DNA from: Zobellia roscoffensis
GTDB lineage: Bacteria; Bacteroidota; Bacteroidia; Flavobacteriales; Flavobacteriaceae
NCBI RefSeq assembly: GCF_015330165.1
Contig: NZ_JADDXT010000002.1
Coordinates: 2,507,646 to 2,571,645, forward strand
Length of the DNA: 64,000 nt
Reading direction: 5' to 3'
In this document: piece by piece, positions 34,518-41,396 of the stretch
How the letters are laid out: every line of letters starts with the position of its first letter
Numbering within the stretch: the stretch's first letter is position 1
The notes under the pieces: model-generated
Databases searched by the model: none
Seen by the model: only the letters and a program-made list of their open reading frames with translations
What the model was told of the DNA's origin: nothing
Translations under genes and position numbers: made by a program

Positions 34518-35849
34518 TTAATGTGTTTGGTGTTTTGGACCTTCGTTTATGGTTTTGCCCACTAATACTAAAAATAATAGGCCCAAAAGCATATATAGCG
34601 CCACAAAACCTAGTAAAGTAAATAAGGTGTTACCTGATGAAACAGAAGGTGAAACCCCTTCCGTAGTCCTTAAAAGGCCGTACACCAAATAGGGTTGTCT
34701 ACCTAGTTCTGCCGTATACCAACCGGTAAGATTGGCAATGTACGGAAAGGGAACTATAAACATAATGGCCCAAAGTAAGGGTTTTGCTACGTATAGTTTT
34801 TTACGCCATAATAGAAACGCCGCTAAGGCCATCAAGCAAATAAAGATAGTGCCAAGGCCAACCATGATATGATAGGAATAATATAATGCGGGAATGTTAT
34901 CCGGTAATTCCTCTTGTTTAAATTGGTCCATGCCGGGAATTTGCCTATCCCATTCTTGATGCGTTAAAAAACTAAGGATGTTTGGGACGGCAATTTTATT
35001 GTCCAATTTTTTTTCGACCATATTGGGTTGTCCAACGAGAACGATTTCCGCTCCGGCTTCTTCGGTTTCAAAAATTCCTTCCATGGCGGCAAAGGCAGCA
35101 GGTTGGTATTTTGCCACATTTTTTGCATTCCAATCTCCCGTAGGAAAAGCCACTAAAATGCTAGAAACCAAACCAAAAATCACTCCGGTTTTTAAAAACA
35201 ATTGACCGTACTCCGTTTGCTTATTTCTTAGAACATAGAAAGCACCTATGCTGGCTACCACAAAAGAAGAAGTGACAACAGAGGCTAACTGATTATGTAA
35301 AAAAGCAGGAAGGAGCCACGGGTTACTAAATAAAGCCGAGAAGTTTTGTAATACAAATTTGCCGTTATCCAGTATTTCATACCCTACGGGATGCTGCATC
35401 CAGGCATTGGTTGCCAAAATAAACCAACCGCTGGCCCAAGAGCCTAAGAATACAAGGAAACCGGTTAAGAGATGTAGTTTTTGTCCCATTAATTTTTCGC
35501 CAAAAATAAATAGGGCTAAAAAAGAAGACTCCAAGAAGAAAGAGAACATTCCCTCCATGGCCAAAGTCTGGCCTATTATGCCCCCTGTTAGCTCCGAAAA
35601 TTTAGCCCAATTGGTGCCAAATTGAAACTCCAAAGGAATTCCCGTAACAACGCCCATAGTAAAATTAATGGCAAAAATTTTCATGAAAAATTTTGCGGCA
35701 TCATTGTACTTTTCAATTTTGTTTCTGAGGTATCTGTATTTAAAATAGACTATCATTAACGATAGTCCCATCGTTAATTGGGGAAATATATAGTGGAAAG
35801 TGATAGTAAAAGCAAACTGCAGTCTATCATAAAAAATCATGTCTTCCAT
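34518..35849 (-). CDS. cydA: Cytochrome bd oxidase subunit I
   Basis: Carries the three hemes and the quinol site. The protein starts MEDMIFYDRLQFAF at 35849; an in-frame ATG at 35870 would add seven residues. Family marks are the N-terminal DRLQFAFTITFHYIFPQLTMG (heme ligand His), MEGMFSFFLES, and LTGWYTAELGRQPYLVYGLLRT near residue 370. At about 443 residues it is shorter than E. coli CydA (522), with a short quinol (Q) loop, which suggests the short-loop subtype. It is the first gene of the cydAB operon. Confidence 0.95.
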   Translation of the reverse strand: MEDMIFYDRLQFAFTITFHYIFPQLTMGLSLMIVYFKYRYLRNKIEKYNDAAKFFMKIFAINFTMGVVTGIPLEFQFGTNWAKFSELTGGIIGQTLAMEGMFSFFLESSFLALFIFGEKLMGQKLHLLTGFLVFLGSWASGWFILATNAWMQHPVGYEILDNGKFVLQNFSALFSNPWLLPAFLHNQLASVVTSSFVVASIGAFYVLRNKQTEYGQLFLKTGVIFGLVSSILVAFPTGDWNAKNVAKYQPAAFAAMEGIFETEEAGAEIVLVGQPNMVEKKLDNKIAVPNILSFLTHQEWDRQIPGMDQFKQEELPDNIPALYYSYHIMVGLGTIFICLMALAAFLLWRKKLYVAKPLLWAIMFIVPFPYIANLTGWYTAELGRQPYLVYGLLRTTEGVSPSVSSGNTLFTLLGFVALYMLLGLLFLVLVGKTINEGPKHQTH

Positions 35850-35996
35850 AAGATAGGATTGTGTATGCAAAAATAACCTATCTAGCTAAATAGCAGGGTA
35901 ACTTTTGGTACACAATATCTTCGTAAAAAGAACATTAACAGTTATTTTGTGAATTTGGTAACAACCGGAGAAATAAGGCTACAGCTGAAAATTTAA

Positions 35997-36025
35997 GTAT
36001 AGGTCTTAAGACTTAAAACCTATAC
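35997..36025. repeat. Hairpin overlapping the stop codon of the DJ-1/PfpI gene
   Basis: GTATAGGT (35997-36004) and ACCTATAC (36018-36025) are a perfect 8-bp inverted repeat with partly paired inner CTTAAG sequence. The right arm includes the TAG stop. No T-run follows on the minus strand. It may mark the boundary of the accessory region. Confidence 0.5.
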
Positions 36026-36601
36026 GGTCATTATTTCAAATTTTTCTGGATGATAGTCCATTCCAATTCGTATTTCTTCTGTTTTCTCTTTTCCAATAAG
36101 TTTTTCAGTGACGTATAATCCCAAATCTAAAGAGGATGCAACTGCTCCGGCTGTTATGGTGTTATTGTCGTCAACAATTCTTACTTGAGCAACTTTGCCG
36201 CAGTACTTTTTCAATGATTTATATTCATTAAAGTTAGTCGTTGCAGTTTTGTTTTCCAAAAATCCAGCAGCTCCAATTAATAAACTACCTGTGCAAATTG
36301 AAATTATATAGTGGGCATTTTCTCCAGTTCTCAGCCATTCAATGAACTCTGTATTGTATTGTAGTTTTCTTGTCCCATAGCCGCCAGGTACAACTATCAT
36401 ATCATAATCGGATAAATGAGGTTTAATTTTATCGACGATAATTTCCATTCCAAAGCTATCCTTTATCGATTTTTTAGTGGCACACAAATCCCAGTTTAAA
36501 TTTTCCATAAATCCTTTGGTCTTTATATTTTTTATGGGGTCATAAAAACCAATAAAGTCCAAAAGAGTTATTTGGTCAAAGAGTATATATGCGATTTTCA
36601 T
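36020..36601 (-). CDS. DJ-1/PfpI family protein
   Basis: A 193-residue cytoplasmic protein of the DJ-1/ThiJ/PfpI fold. It opens with KIAYILFDQITLLDFIGFYDP, has the loop MIVVPGGYGTRKL and the nucleophile elbow ISICTGSLLIGAAGF (Cys near residue 95). Related proteins include isonitrile hydratases and transcription regulators; this one lacks a DNA-binding domain, so it may be a hydratase-like enzyme or glyoxalase. First gene of the minus-strand accessory run, with GCCAAC 15 nt upstream of its start. Confidence 0.85.
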   Translation of the reverse strand: MKIAYILFDQITLLDFIGFYDPIKNIKTKGFMENLNWDLCATKKSIKDSFGMEIIVDKIKPHLSDYDMIVVPGGYGTRKLQYNTEFIEWLRTGENAHYIISICTGSLLIGAAGFLENKTATTNFNEYKSLKKYCGKVAQVRIVDDNNTITAGAVASSLDLGLYVTEKLIGKEKTEEIRIGMDYHPEKFEIMTV

Positions 36602-36898
36602 TTGTTCTTATTGTAGCCAACTGTCTGGCTTGTATGTTTGTTTCTTAAGTTGAAGATAAGGTATTTAGAATAATGAATTAGTTTAAACGGAATGGTGATT
36701 TAGTGGTTGGGCTAGACAATAAATAGAGATATCATCGTTCAGGTTTACACTTTTTTTGCAGATACTTAGGCATTAGCGTAGATACGTAACAATAGGCTTA
36801 AATAGGGGAACGAGCAAGTTGCACTAAAAGGAAAATAGGAATTAATTGTAGAGAATTGGCTAGAACTTTTCATAGGACACCTCTTTGGTGTGTCATTT
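36602..36898. other. Non-coding interval with a degenerate cassette-type end
   Basis: This 297-bp gap holds no convincing gene. At 36616 it reads GCCAACTGTCTGGCTTG, close in sequence and position to the GCCAACGGCTGGGC end of the repeat at 39750. At 36871-36892 GACACC / GGTGT forms a weak hairpin before the DUF1801 stop. Confidence 0.45.
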
Positions 36899-37270
36899 TT
36901 ATTTGGTTAATAGTTCTTTTCTGTATTTTATCATTCGGATAATCAAGCCTTTCGGTAAAGGTTTGTTTAAAGGAAACTGAACAGAACCTTTTCCTCTTTT
37001 ATATTTTGTAAGTTCAGGTTCAAAATTTTCCATAGTTGTTGGATGTGGGTAAAGTCCAACGTGTTTTTCATATCCTGCAATCATTATTTGTTGTTCCCTT
37101 TTTCCGTTTTTGACCAAAGCATAAGCCGGAATGTTGTAGTTTATAAGTATGGTTGCATTTGGCTCAACGCTTAATATACATTCTTCAAGTCCTAATAGAG
37201 CTACTTTGGTAGGTTCGGATTGAGCGTTGAAGTATTCCGAAACTGACTTATATAGAATTGTTTCGCCCAT
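36899..37270 (-). CDS. DUF1801 domain protein (YdhG-like)
   Basis: A 123-residue protein starting MGETILYKSVSEYF at 37270. A longer reading from 37372 would overlap the upstream gene and is less likely. The DUF1801 pattern is visible: ILINYNIPAYAL, QIMIAGYEKHVGLYPH and GKGSVQFPLNKPLP. The fold is that of the YdhG/frataxin-like iron chaperone group in some members, but the function here is unknown. It follows the SRPBCC gene by 10 nt, so the two form a pair. Confidence 0.8.
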   Translation of the reverse strand: MGETILYKSVSEYFNAQSEPTKVALLGLEECILSVEPNATILINYNIPAYALVKNGKREQQIMIAGYEKHVGLYPHPTTMENFEPELTKYKRGKGSVQFPLNKPLPKGLIIRMIKYRKELLTK

Positions 37271-37280
37271 TTTTAGTTCT

Positions 37281-37697
37281 TTATTTTGATTCCGCATATT
37301 TTTTGAAATTCTCGAGTATGGCTTGCCAGCCAGCTCTCTGTTGTTCGTCCGTATTTGTTCCTTCTGCGTCAAAAGTTTCGCTTACAATTACTTCTTCTCC
37401 CTTATGGGTAAATTCAATGTCAACCTTTCTGCCGTCCGGCATTTTGTAAGAAATCAGTTCTTTTTCAATTACATTGTCATAGGTTCCAGTAAAGTCAAAC
37501 CCCATACTTCCGTCTTTTGCCTCCATTCGCCAAGAGAATTTTCCGTTTTGTTTCGGGTCGTTTTCAGCACTCGGGCAACACCATTCGTCAGTGGCAAAAT
37601 TCCAATTTGTGATGTGTTTTGGTTTTGTCCAATATTCCCAAACTTTGTCCATGTCAGATTGAACAGAAGTTTTTACAGTTATTCTTTCCATTTCCAT
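37281..37697 (-). CDS. SRPBCC/AHSA1-type protein
   Basis: A 138-residue START-like (AHSA1) protein. It shows KVWEYWTKPKHITNWNFATDEW, WRMEAKDGSMGFDFTGTYD and the C-terminal GWQAILENFKKYAE, which are standard for the family. The fold binds a hydrophobic ligand; the ligand is unknown. It pairs with the DUF1801 gene. Its start lies 27 nt from a GGCAACGG sequence at the end of a structured repeat, as seen for other genes in this run. Confidence 0.85.
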   Translation of the reverse strand: MEMERITVKTSVQSDMDKVWEYWTKPKHITNWNFATDEWCCPSAENDPKQNGKFSWRMEAKDGSMGFDFTGTYDNVIEKELISYKMPDGRKVDIEFTHKGEEVIVSETFDAEGTNTDEQQRAGWQAILENFKKYAESK

Positions 37698-37723
37698 AGT
37701 TTTTTTGTTCTACTTGAATGCAC

Positions 37724-37925
37724 GGCAACGGTCAAGGCTCAAGCGTAGCGAGGTACTAAGGAAACTTTTCGTTTCCTTCTGTGCACGAAGCTAAAGCTTA
37801 TTGTTTTGCTTTTTCTTTTTTGGTCAAAGCGAAATCTATAAGATTTAGCGACTTCATAAATATACATAGATCTTGCGGTTTTGCCCTAAAGTAGCCATAG
37901 GGAACAACGCGGCCAGGAACCCGGT
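37724..37925. repeat. Structured intergenic repeat, copy C
   Basis: Shares with copy A the run AAGGAAACTTTTCGTTTCC and GCACGAAGCTAAAGCTT nearby, and the second hairpin AAATC-TATAA-GATTT (37832-37846), followed by ATAAATATACA and TTTTGCCCTAAAG. The first hairpin is GGAAAC/GTTTCC (37760-37776). The right end is unclear. Confidence 0.75.
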
Positions 37926-37939
37926 GTAGTTCAACACCA

Positions 37940-37972
37940 CATTCATGCTCGGTCGTACCGACCGCACGAATG
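37940..37972. repeat. Strong hairpin after the lipocalin-like gene
   Basis: CATTC (37940-37944) pairs with GAATG (37968-37972), and inside it CGGTCG pairs with CGACCG. There is no T-run, so termination is not obvious. It lies between copy C and the lipocalin stop. Confidence 0.55.
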
Positions 37973-37992
37973 CTTAGTTATTGTACAACGTT

Positions 37993-38556
37993 TTATTTTT
38001 TTCGGTACTCGATTGTTATTTCTCCAGTTAGATGTGAACCAAATTGAGAGTTGTCTAATGTCAGTTTTAAGTTATCACCTGATAATTCTATCGAAGAAAT
38101 GATAGAATACTCGATTCCTTCCTGAGGGCTCACGTCATTGGTGATTAGGATTCCGTCTTCAATTTTCCATTCTCCGGTATGTAAACCTTCTCCTTCATCA
38201 CCGTCCCAGAAATTTATACCTGCTGGTTCCGTAATTTTTTCTCCATCTATAATTTCATACTTTTCCCGAGTATATCTCAAAAAGCCATTTGTCCTTATCT
38301 CTTTAGGATTGTCGGTAAATTGGATTCCATAGTCTGTTTCTTCGTTTACGATTTGTTCAATAATGCCATATTGGTCTTGTACAAAATAGGAATCGTCATA
38401 GTAATTGATCAAAATCCACTCCCCAACTAGGTTTTCAGATAATGATAGTTCAGTTGCGGGTTCCTCAGGTGAATCCGAATTACTTTCAGAATCACAAGAT
38501 ATGAAGGAAATCAATAAAAGCAGTAGCAAACCCGTTTTGTAAGTTTGGTTTTTCAT
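37993..38556 (-). CDS. Lipocalin-like lipoprotein
   Basis: A 187-residue exported protein. The lipobox LISFISC is followed by a Ser/Asp/Glu linker, then LVGEWILINYYDDSYF and GEWKIEDGILITND, the pattern of the lipocalin-like family common in Bacteroidota. The body is mostly beta-strand. It probably lies on the periplasmic or outer membrane face. No ligand can be named. It is one of the single genes in the accessory run. Confidence 0.75.
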   Translation of the reverse strand: MKNQTYKTGLLLLLLISFISCDSESNSDSPEEPATELSLSENLVGEWILINYYDDSYFVQDQYGIIEQIVNEETDYGIQFTDNPKEIRTNGFLRYTREKYEIIDGEKITEPAGINFWDGDEGEGLHTGEWKIEDGILITNDVSPQEGIEYSIISSIELSGDNLKLTLDNSQFGSHLTGEITIEYRKK

Positions 38557-38928
38557 AAGATAACAGTTTGTTGAACTATAGTTTTTAATCGCAATTTATG
38601 CCAGCAGGGCTAAATTCTGAAACTAAGCCGCTTAAGTGTAAGAAAGTTCAGATTTCTTAATAAAAGCCGGAATTGTAAGCACAACCATAAATCGATTCGT
38701 CTTTTCAAACGGACTTACTTATTTGAAAATTGCCGTAAAACTTTGAATTAAAGTTTTTATTTTGGCAAAATGTTAAAGCTGAGTAGTAATCTAGGCACAA
38801 CAATTTAAAGAGTTCATCGGTTGATTTTGTAATAAGAGCAGAAATTTTATTTATAGCACTGTTTAAGTTCAGTTTTAGGAATCTATCTTACTAATCCTCT
38901 AAATCTGTTTTTTTTGGTTAAATGTTTT
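38557..38928. other. Long non-coding interval upstream of the lipocalin gene
   Basis: About 370 bp with no gene-like reading. It carries scattered A+T-rich inverted pairs and a short GCACAACCATA motif near 38680 that recalls the repeat ends, but no full copy. I see no further signal. Confidence 0.5.
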
Positions 38929-39121
38929 ACAACACAGTACCTATGAACAGTACGGCAGCAAACTAGCGTTTGCTTTCCGCCAAGCACATAGAGAAATCTT
39001 TTTGTTTTGTTTTTTCTTTTCCTTGTTTAAAGCAAAATCCCAAAGATTTTGCGGACTTTATAAAATTACGCAAACCCAGCGATTAAGCCCGAAGCCCGTA
39101 TTTTTTATAGGTTGTGTTGGC
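38929..39121. repeat. Structured intergenic repeat, copy B
   Basis: Bounded by inverted ends ACAACACAGTACCTAT (38929-38944) and ATAGGTTGTGTT (39107-39118, then GGC), a near match with a 2-nt bulge. Hairpin 1 is AGCAAAC-TAGC-GTTTGCT (38957-38974), hairpin 2 is AAAATC-CCAAA-GATTTT (39034-39050). Position and shape match copies A and C, while the hairpin 1 sequence differs in both arms. Confidence 0.75.
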
Positions 39122-39206
39122 GTTAGTTTTTTCCTTTCGAGTAAGATGATTCTTTGGAGTTTCTCTTTGTTTTTCCTGTCGAGTGAGAAGTCCATCTGAG
39201 TATCGT

Positions 39207-39734
39207 TTACGTCTGAGTGCCGTCCAAAAGCGTTTTGCTTGGTTGTTCCCGAGTTATTTTTAGTCTCTTCTCAAGTTTTCTAAGTGTCCGATAATTTTCT
39301 GCGTTATCTGGTAAAAAACTCAGGAATTTTTTCTCGATTTCCATTATAATATTGTTTTGAGTGCTATTTACCGTAAGTATGGAATCAATAAATTTCCGCT
39401 CGATTTGAACTTTCAAAGTATCTTCCGTTTTCTCAAGAACTTTTAGTTTTACAAATGGATTTTTGATCATTTCATTTATTTCATTCCAGTTTTCGCTATT
39501 TTTATCTGCTACCAGAGAATGTTTTGATTCCAAAAAGTCCACGTACTGAATTTCGTCATACTTTTCATAATCGAATAGTTGCCAAAATACGATTCCGAAC
39601 GAGCCAACGAATCCTGCAATTACAGGAATAACCCAATGATTAGGGTCAAATCCGTTTGTAAGAGTCCAAAATGCAAATCCGATTGGGAAAAGTATAATGG
39701 TTTTTAAAATGAACTTTGCAGTCTTGTTTTCCAT
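39207..39734 (-). CDS. Membrane protein of unknown function
   Basis: A 175-residue protein with two hydrophobic segments (about ILKTIILFPIGFAFWTL, 9-25, and WVIPVIAGFVGSFGIVFWQL, 34-53), then a soluble, charged region with EKTEDTLKVQIERKF and a helical C-terminus (NYRTLRKLEKRLK). I do not recognise the family. The start codon lies 15 nt from GCCAAC at the end of repeat copy A. The stop lies 85 nt before the end of copy B, so the flanks read GTTGGCATTA before and TAACGCCAAC after the gene, a near-perfect inverted pair. Confidence 0.7.
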   Translation of the reverse strand: MENKTAKFILKTIILFPIGFAFWTLTNGFDPNHWVIPVIAGFVGSFGIVFWQLFDYEKYDEIQYVDFLESKHSLVADKNSENWNEINEMIKNPFVKLKVLEKTEDTLKVQIERKFIDSILTVNSTQNNIIMEIEKKFLSFLPDNAENYRTLRKLEKRLKITREQPSKTLLDGTQT

Positions 39735-39749
39735 TTTTTCAAAATTAAT

Positions 39750-39943
39750 GCCAACGGCTGGGCTAAGCGTAGTGCGGTAGTAAGGAAACTTTTCGTTTCC
39801 GTCTGCGCACGAAGCTAAAGCTTTTGGTTTAGTTTTATTTTTTCTTGTCCAAAGCTAAATCCCAAAGATTTGGCGACTCTATAAATATACACAGACCTTT
39901 CGTTTTTGCCCTAAAGCCCGCATTACGTTTAGGTTGTGTTAGC
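39750..39943. repeat. Structured intergenic repeat, copy A
   Basis: Bounded by GCCAAC (39750-39755) and GTTAGC (39938-39943). Hairpin 1 is GGAAAC-TTTTC-GTTTCC (39784-39800), hairpin 2 is AAATC-CCAAA-GATTT (39857-39871), then ATAAATATACA and TTTTGCCCTAAAG. The right end overlaps the CPBP gene and supplies its last codons. Confidence 0.8.
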
Positions 39944-40726
39944 TGTAGTTATTTTTTTTACCCCTAATATCGTTATCAAAATACCAAAAGTAAACAAAGC
40001 CCAGTATAAAACATCATATTTCAGACTGTCTAACCAATTAAAAAATGGTTCACCATAACGAGTGTTAATTAAGGTTACGAAAAGGTTGTTGATGAAGTGT
40101 AGTAAAATAGAATAACTAATTTTTTTTGTTTTAAAATATATTAAGCAACTGACTATACCAAATAAAAATGACGGTATAAGATTGCTAAGAGTTTCAAAAT
40201 GTATTGCGGAGAAGCAAACACTCGATATAATTATTGCGAGATATAATTGATACTTTTCTTGAAGCTTTGAAAATAAAAACTTTCTATAAAACAGTTCCTC
40301 AAATATTGGAGCAATTATTAATGTACTAAGCATAGTATAACCATATTCGAAATTTAATTCTCCATAATTCCTAGTGATTGGTTCAAAACTGGCATTTTGA
40401 AAATATTCAATTAACCGATTATAATCCCAAAATGGTTGTCCGACAAACCCTAGTCCAATTGCACTTAGAATTAAGAAGGGAATTAGATTATAGTTTAGTC
40501 CATTTGTGTCCAAAATATTGGAATAATGTGGTTTAGGTTTCCAAAACAGATAAAAAACTAACAAATAAGCCATTACAGTAGATAAACTCCAAACAATATC
40601 GAACATTGGGTTAAACAGGTTGATATCCCAATTTGTGTATTTTACAAGTAATACTAAAATTCCTTGTGGAATATAATAGATTACTGTTACCAATAAGGTT
40701 AATAAAATGGCTTTGGTTATTTTCAA
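39929..40726 (-). CDS. CPBP family intramembrane metalloprotease
   Basis: A 265-residue polytopic membrane protein of the CAAX protease/bacteriocin-processing (CPBP) family. Motif 1 is EELFYRKFLFSKL (EExxxR), motif 2 CFSAIHFETL, motif 3 LLHFINNLFVTL, all with the metal-binding residues kept. The substrate is unknown. The start appears to be TTG (giving MKITKAILLTL). The last residues TANTT and the stop are encoded by the end of repeat copy A. Upstream, GTTAGCTGTA mirrors the downstream TACAGCTAAC exactly. Confidence 0.82.
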   Translation of the reverse strand: MKITKAILLTLLVTVIYYIPQGILVLLVKYTNWDINLFNPMFDIVWSLSTVMAYLLVFYLFWKPKPHYSNILDTNGLNYNLIPFLILSAIGLGFVGQPFWDYNRLIEYFQNASFEPITRNYGELNFEYGYTMLSTLIIAPIFEELFYRKFLFSKLQEKYQLYLAIIISSVCFSAIHFETLSNLIPSFLFGIVSCLIYFKTKKISYSILLHFINNLFVTLINTRYGEPFFNWLDSLKYDVLYWALFTFGILITILGVKKITTANTT

Positions 40727-40749
40727 TAAAATGTTTTTTTATAATTACA

Positions 40750-40755
40750 GCTAAC
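40750..40755. repeat. Cassette-type end upstream of the CPBP gene
   Basis: GCTAAC on the plus strand, within TACAGCTAAC (40746-40755), is the exact inverse of GTTAGCTGTA (39938-39947) at the other end of the CPBP gene. It is 24 nt from the start codon. Confidence 0.5.
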
Positions 40756-40961
40756 AACTATATATAGTCACTAGTAACTATATTTCATCTATACCTCTAA
40801 GATATACATAATCTCCTATTTTTAAGGGATATAAAAAGATCTAGAAGTATAGTATATGCATAATATATGTTTGCAAACGGTTCTGGATTTACAAGAAACC
40901 TTCTAAGTTTTTTGTGTGAAATAAAATGTAGGAACATTCATAATCTTATTATCTTTGAGTA

Positions 40962-41270
40962 GTGAAGTTATTGACCCTCATACTGTCCCTTTATTTTTTG
41001 GCACTGAATGTTATGCCATGTAGCGATGCAGAACCTGTTTCTGGAGATGAGGTCGCCGTTATTTCAGACGGTGGTGATAGCCACGGGCATACAGATAATG
41101 ATTTGTGTTCGCCTTTTTGTCAATGTCATTGCTGTCATACACATACGGTAAATTTTGAGATTTTTCGTTTTGAGCCTTTTCAACCCCTAATTTCTCAGCA
41201 AGAGCTTGTCCATTTTGATAGTATGGGCAAAGATATTCTTTACAACTTGCTACAACCTCCCCGGGTATAA
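40962..41270 (+). CDS. Small secreted Cys/His-rich protein (DUF6660-like)
   Basis: A 102-residue protein with a signal peptide (start to about residue 18, LSLYFLALNVMPC), an acidic linker and a compact metal-ligand cluster: HGHTDNDLCSPFCQCHCCHTH near residues 41-61. The C-terminal part is ordinary. The start is GTG at 40962. A TATCTTTG box lies immediately upstream (40950-40957). The gene is directly upstream of the CusA-type pump, a common arrangement in Bacteroidota, so a periplasmic metal-chaperone or sensor role is inferred, not shown. Confidence 0.75.
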   Translation: MKLLTLILSLYFLALNVMPCSDAEPVSGDEVAVISDGGDSHGHTDNDLCSPFCQCHCCHTHTVNFEIFRFEPFQPLISQQELVHFDSMGKDILYNLLQPPRV

Positions 41271-41396
41271 TTCAGTTTTTTAGAGGATACCTATATCCTG
41301 TTGTAATGTGCTTTTTTTAAGTCGTTACCTAATTCCTGTACGTTTACACGTCACGAAGGAAATATCCATTTTTTTAACTGAATTATAGCAATACAT

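Noticed and set aside
37323..37748. A 141-codon frame opposite SRPBCC running into repeat copy C
   Set aside because: It is rich in Phe and Ser with no domain, as expected for an antisense shadow; SRPBCC is convincing.
36600..40960. Interpreting the cassette-like region as a true integron array
   Set aside because: No tyrosine integrase (IntI) is in the window, and the ends (GTTAGCT, GTTGGCA) do not satisfy GTTRRRY/RYYYAAC. I describe it as cassette-like only.
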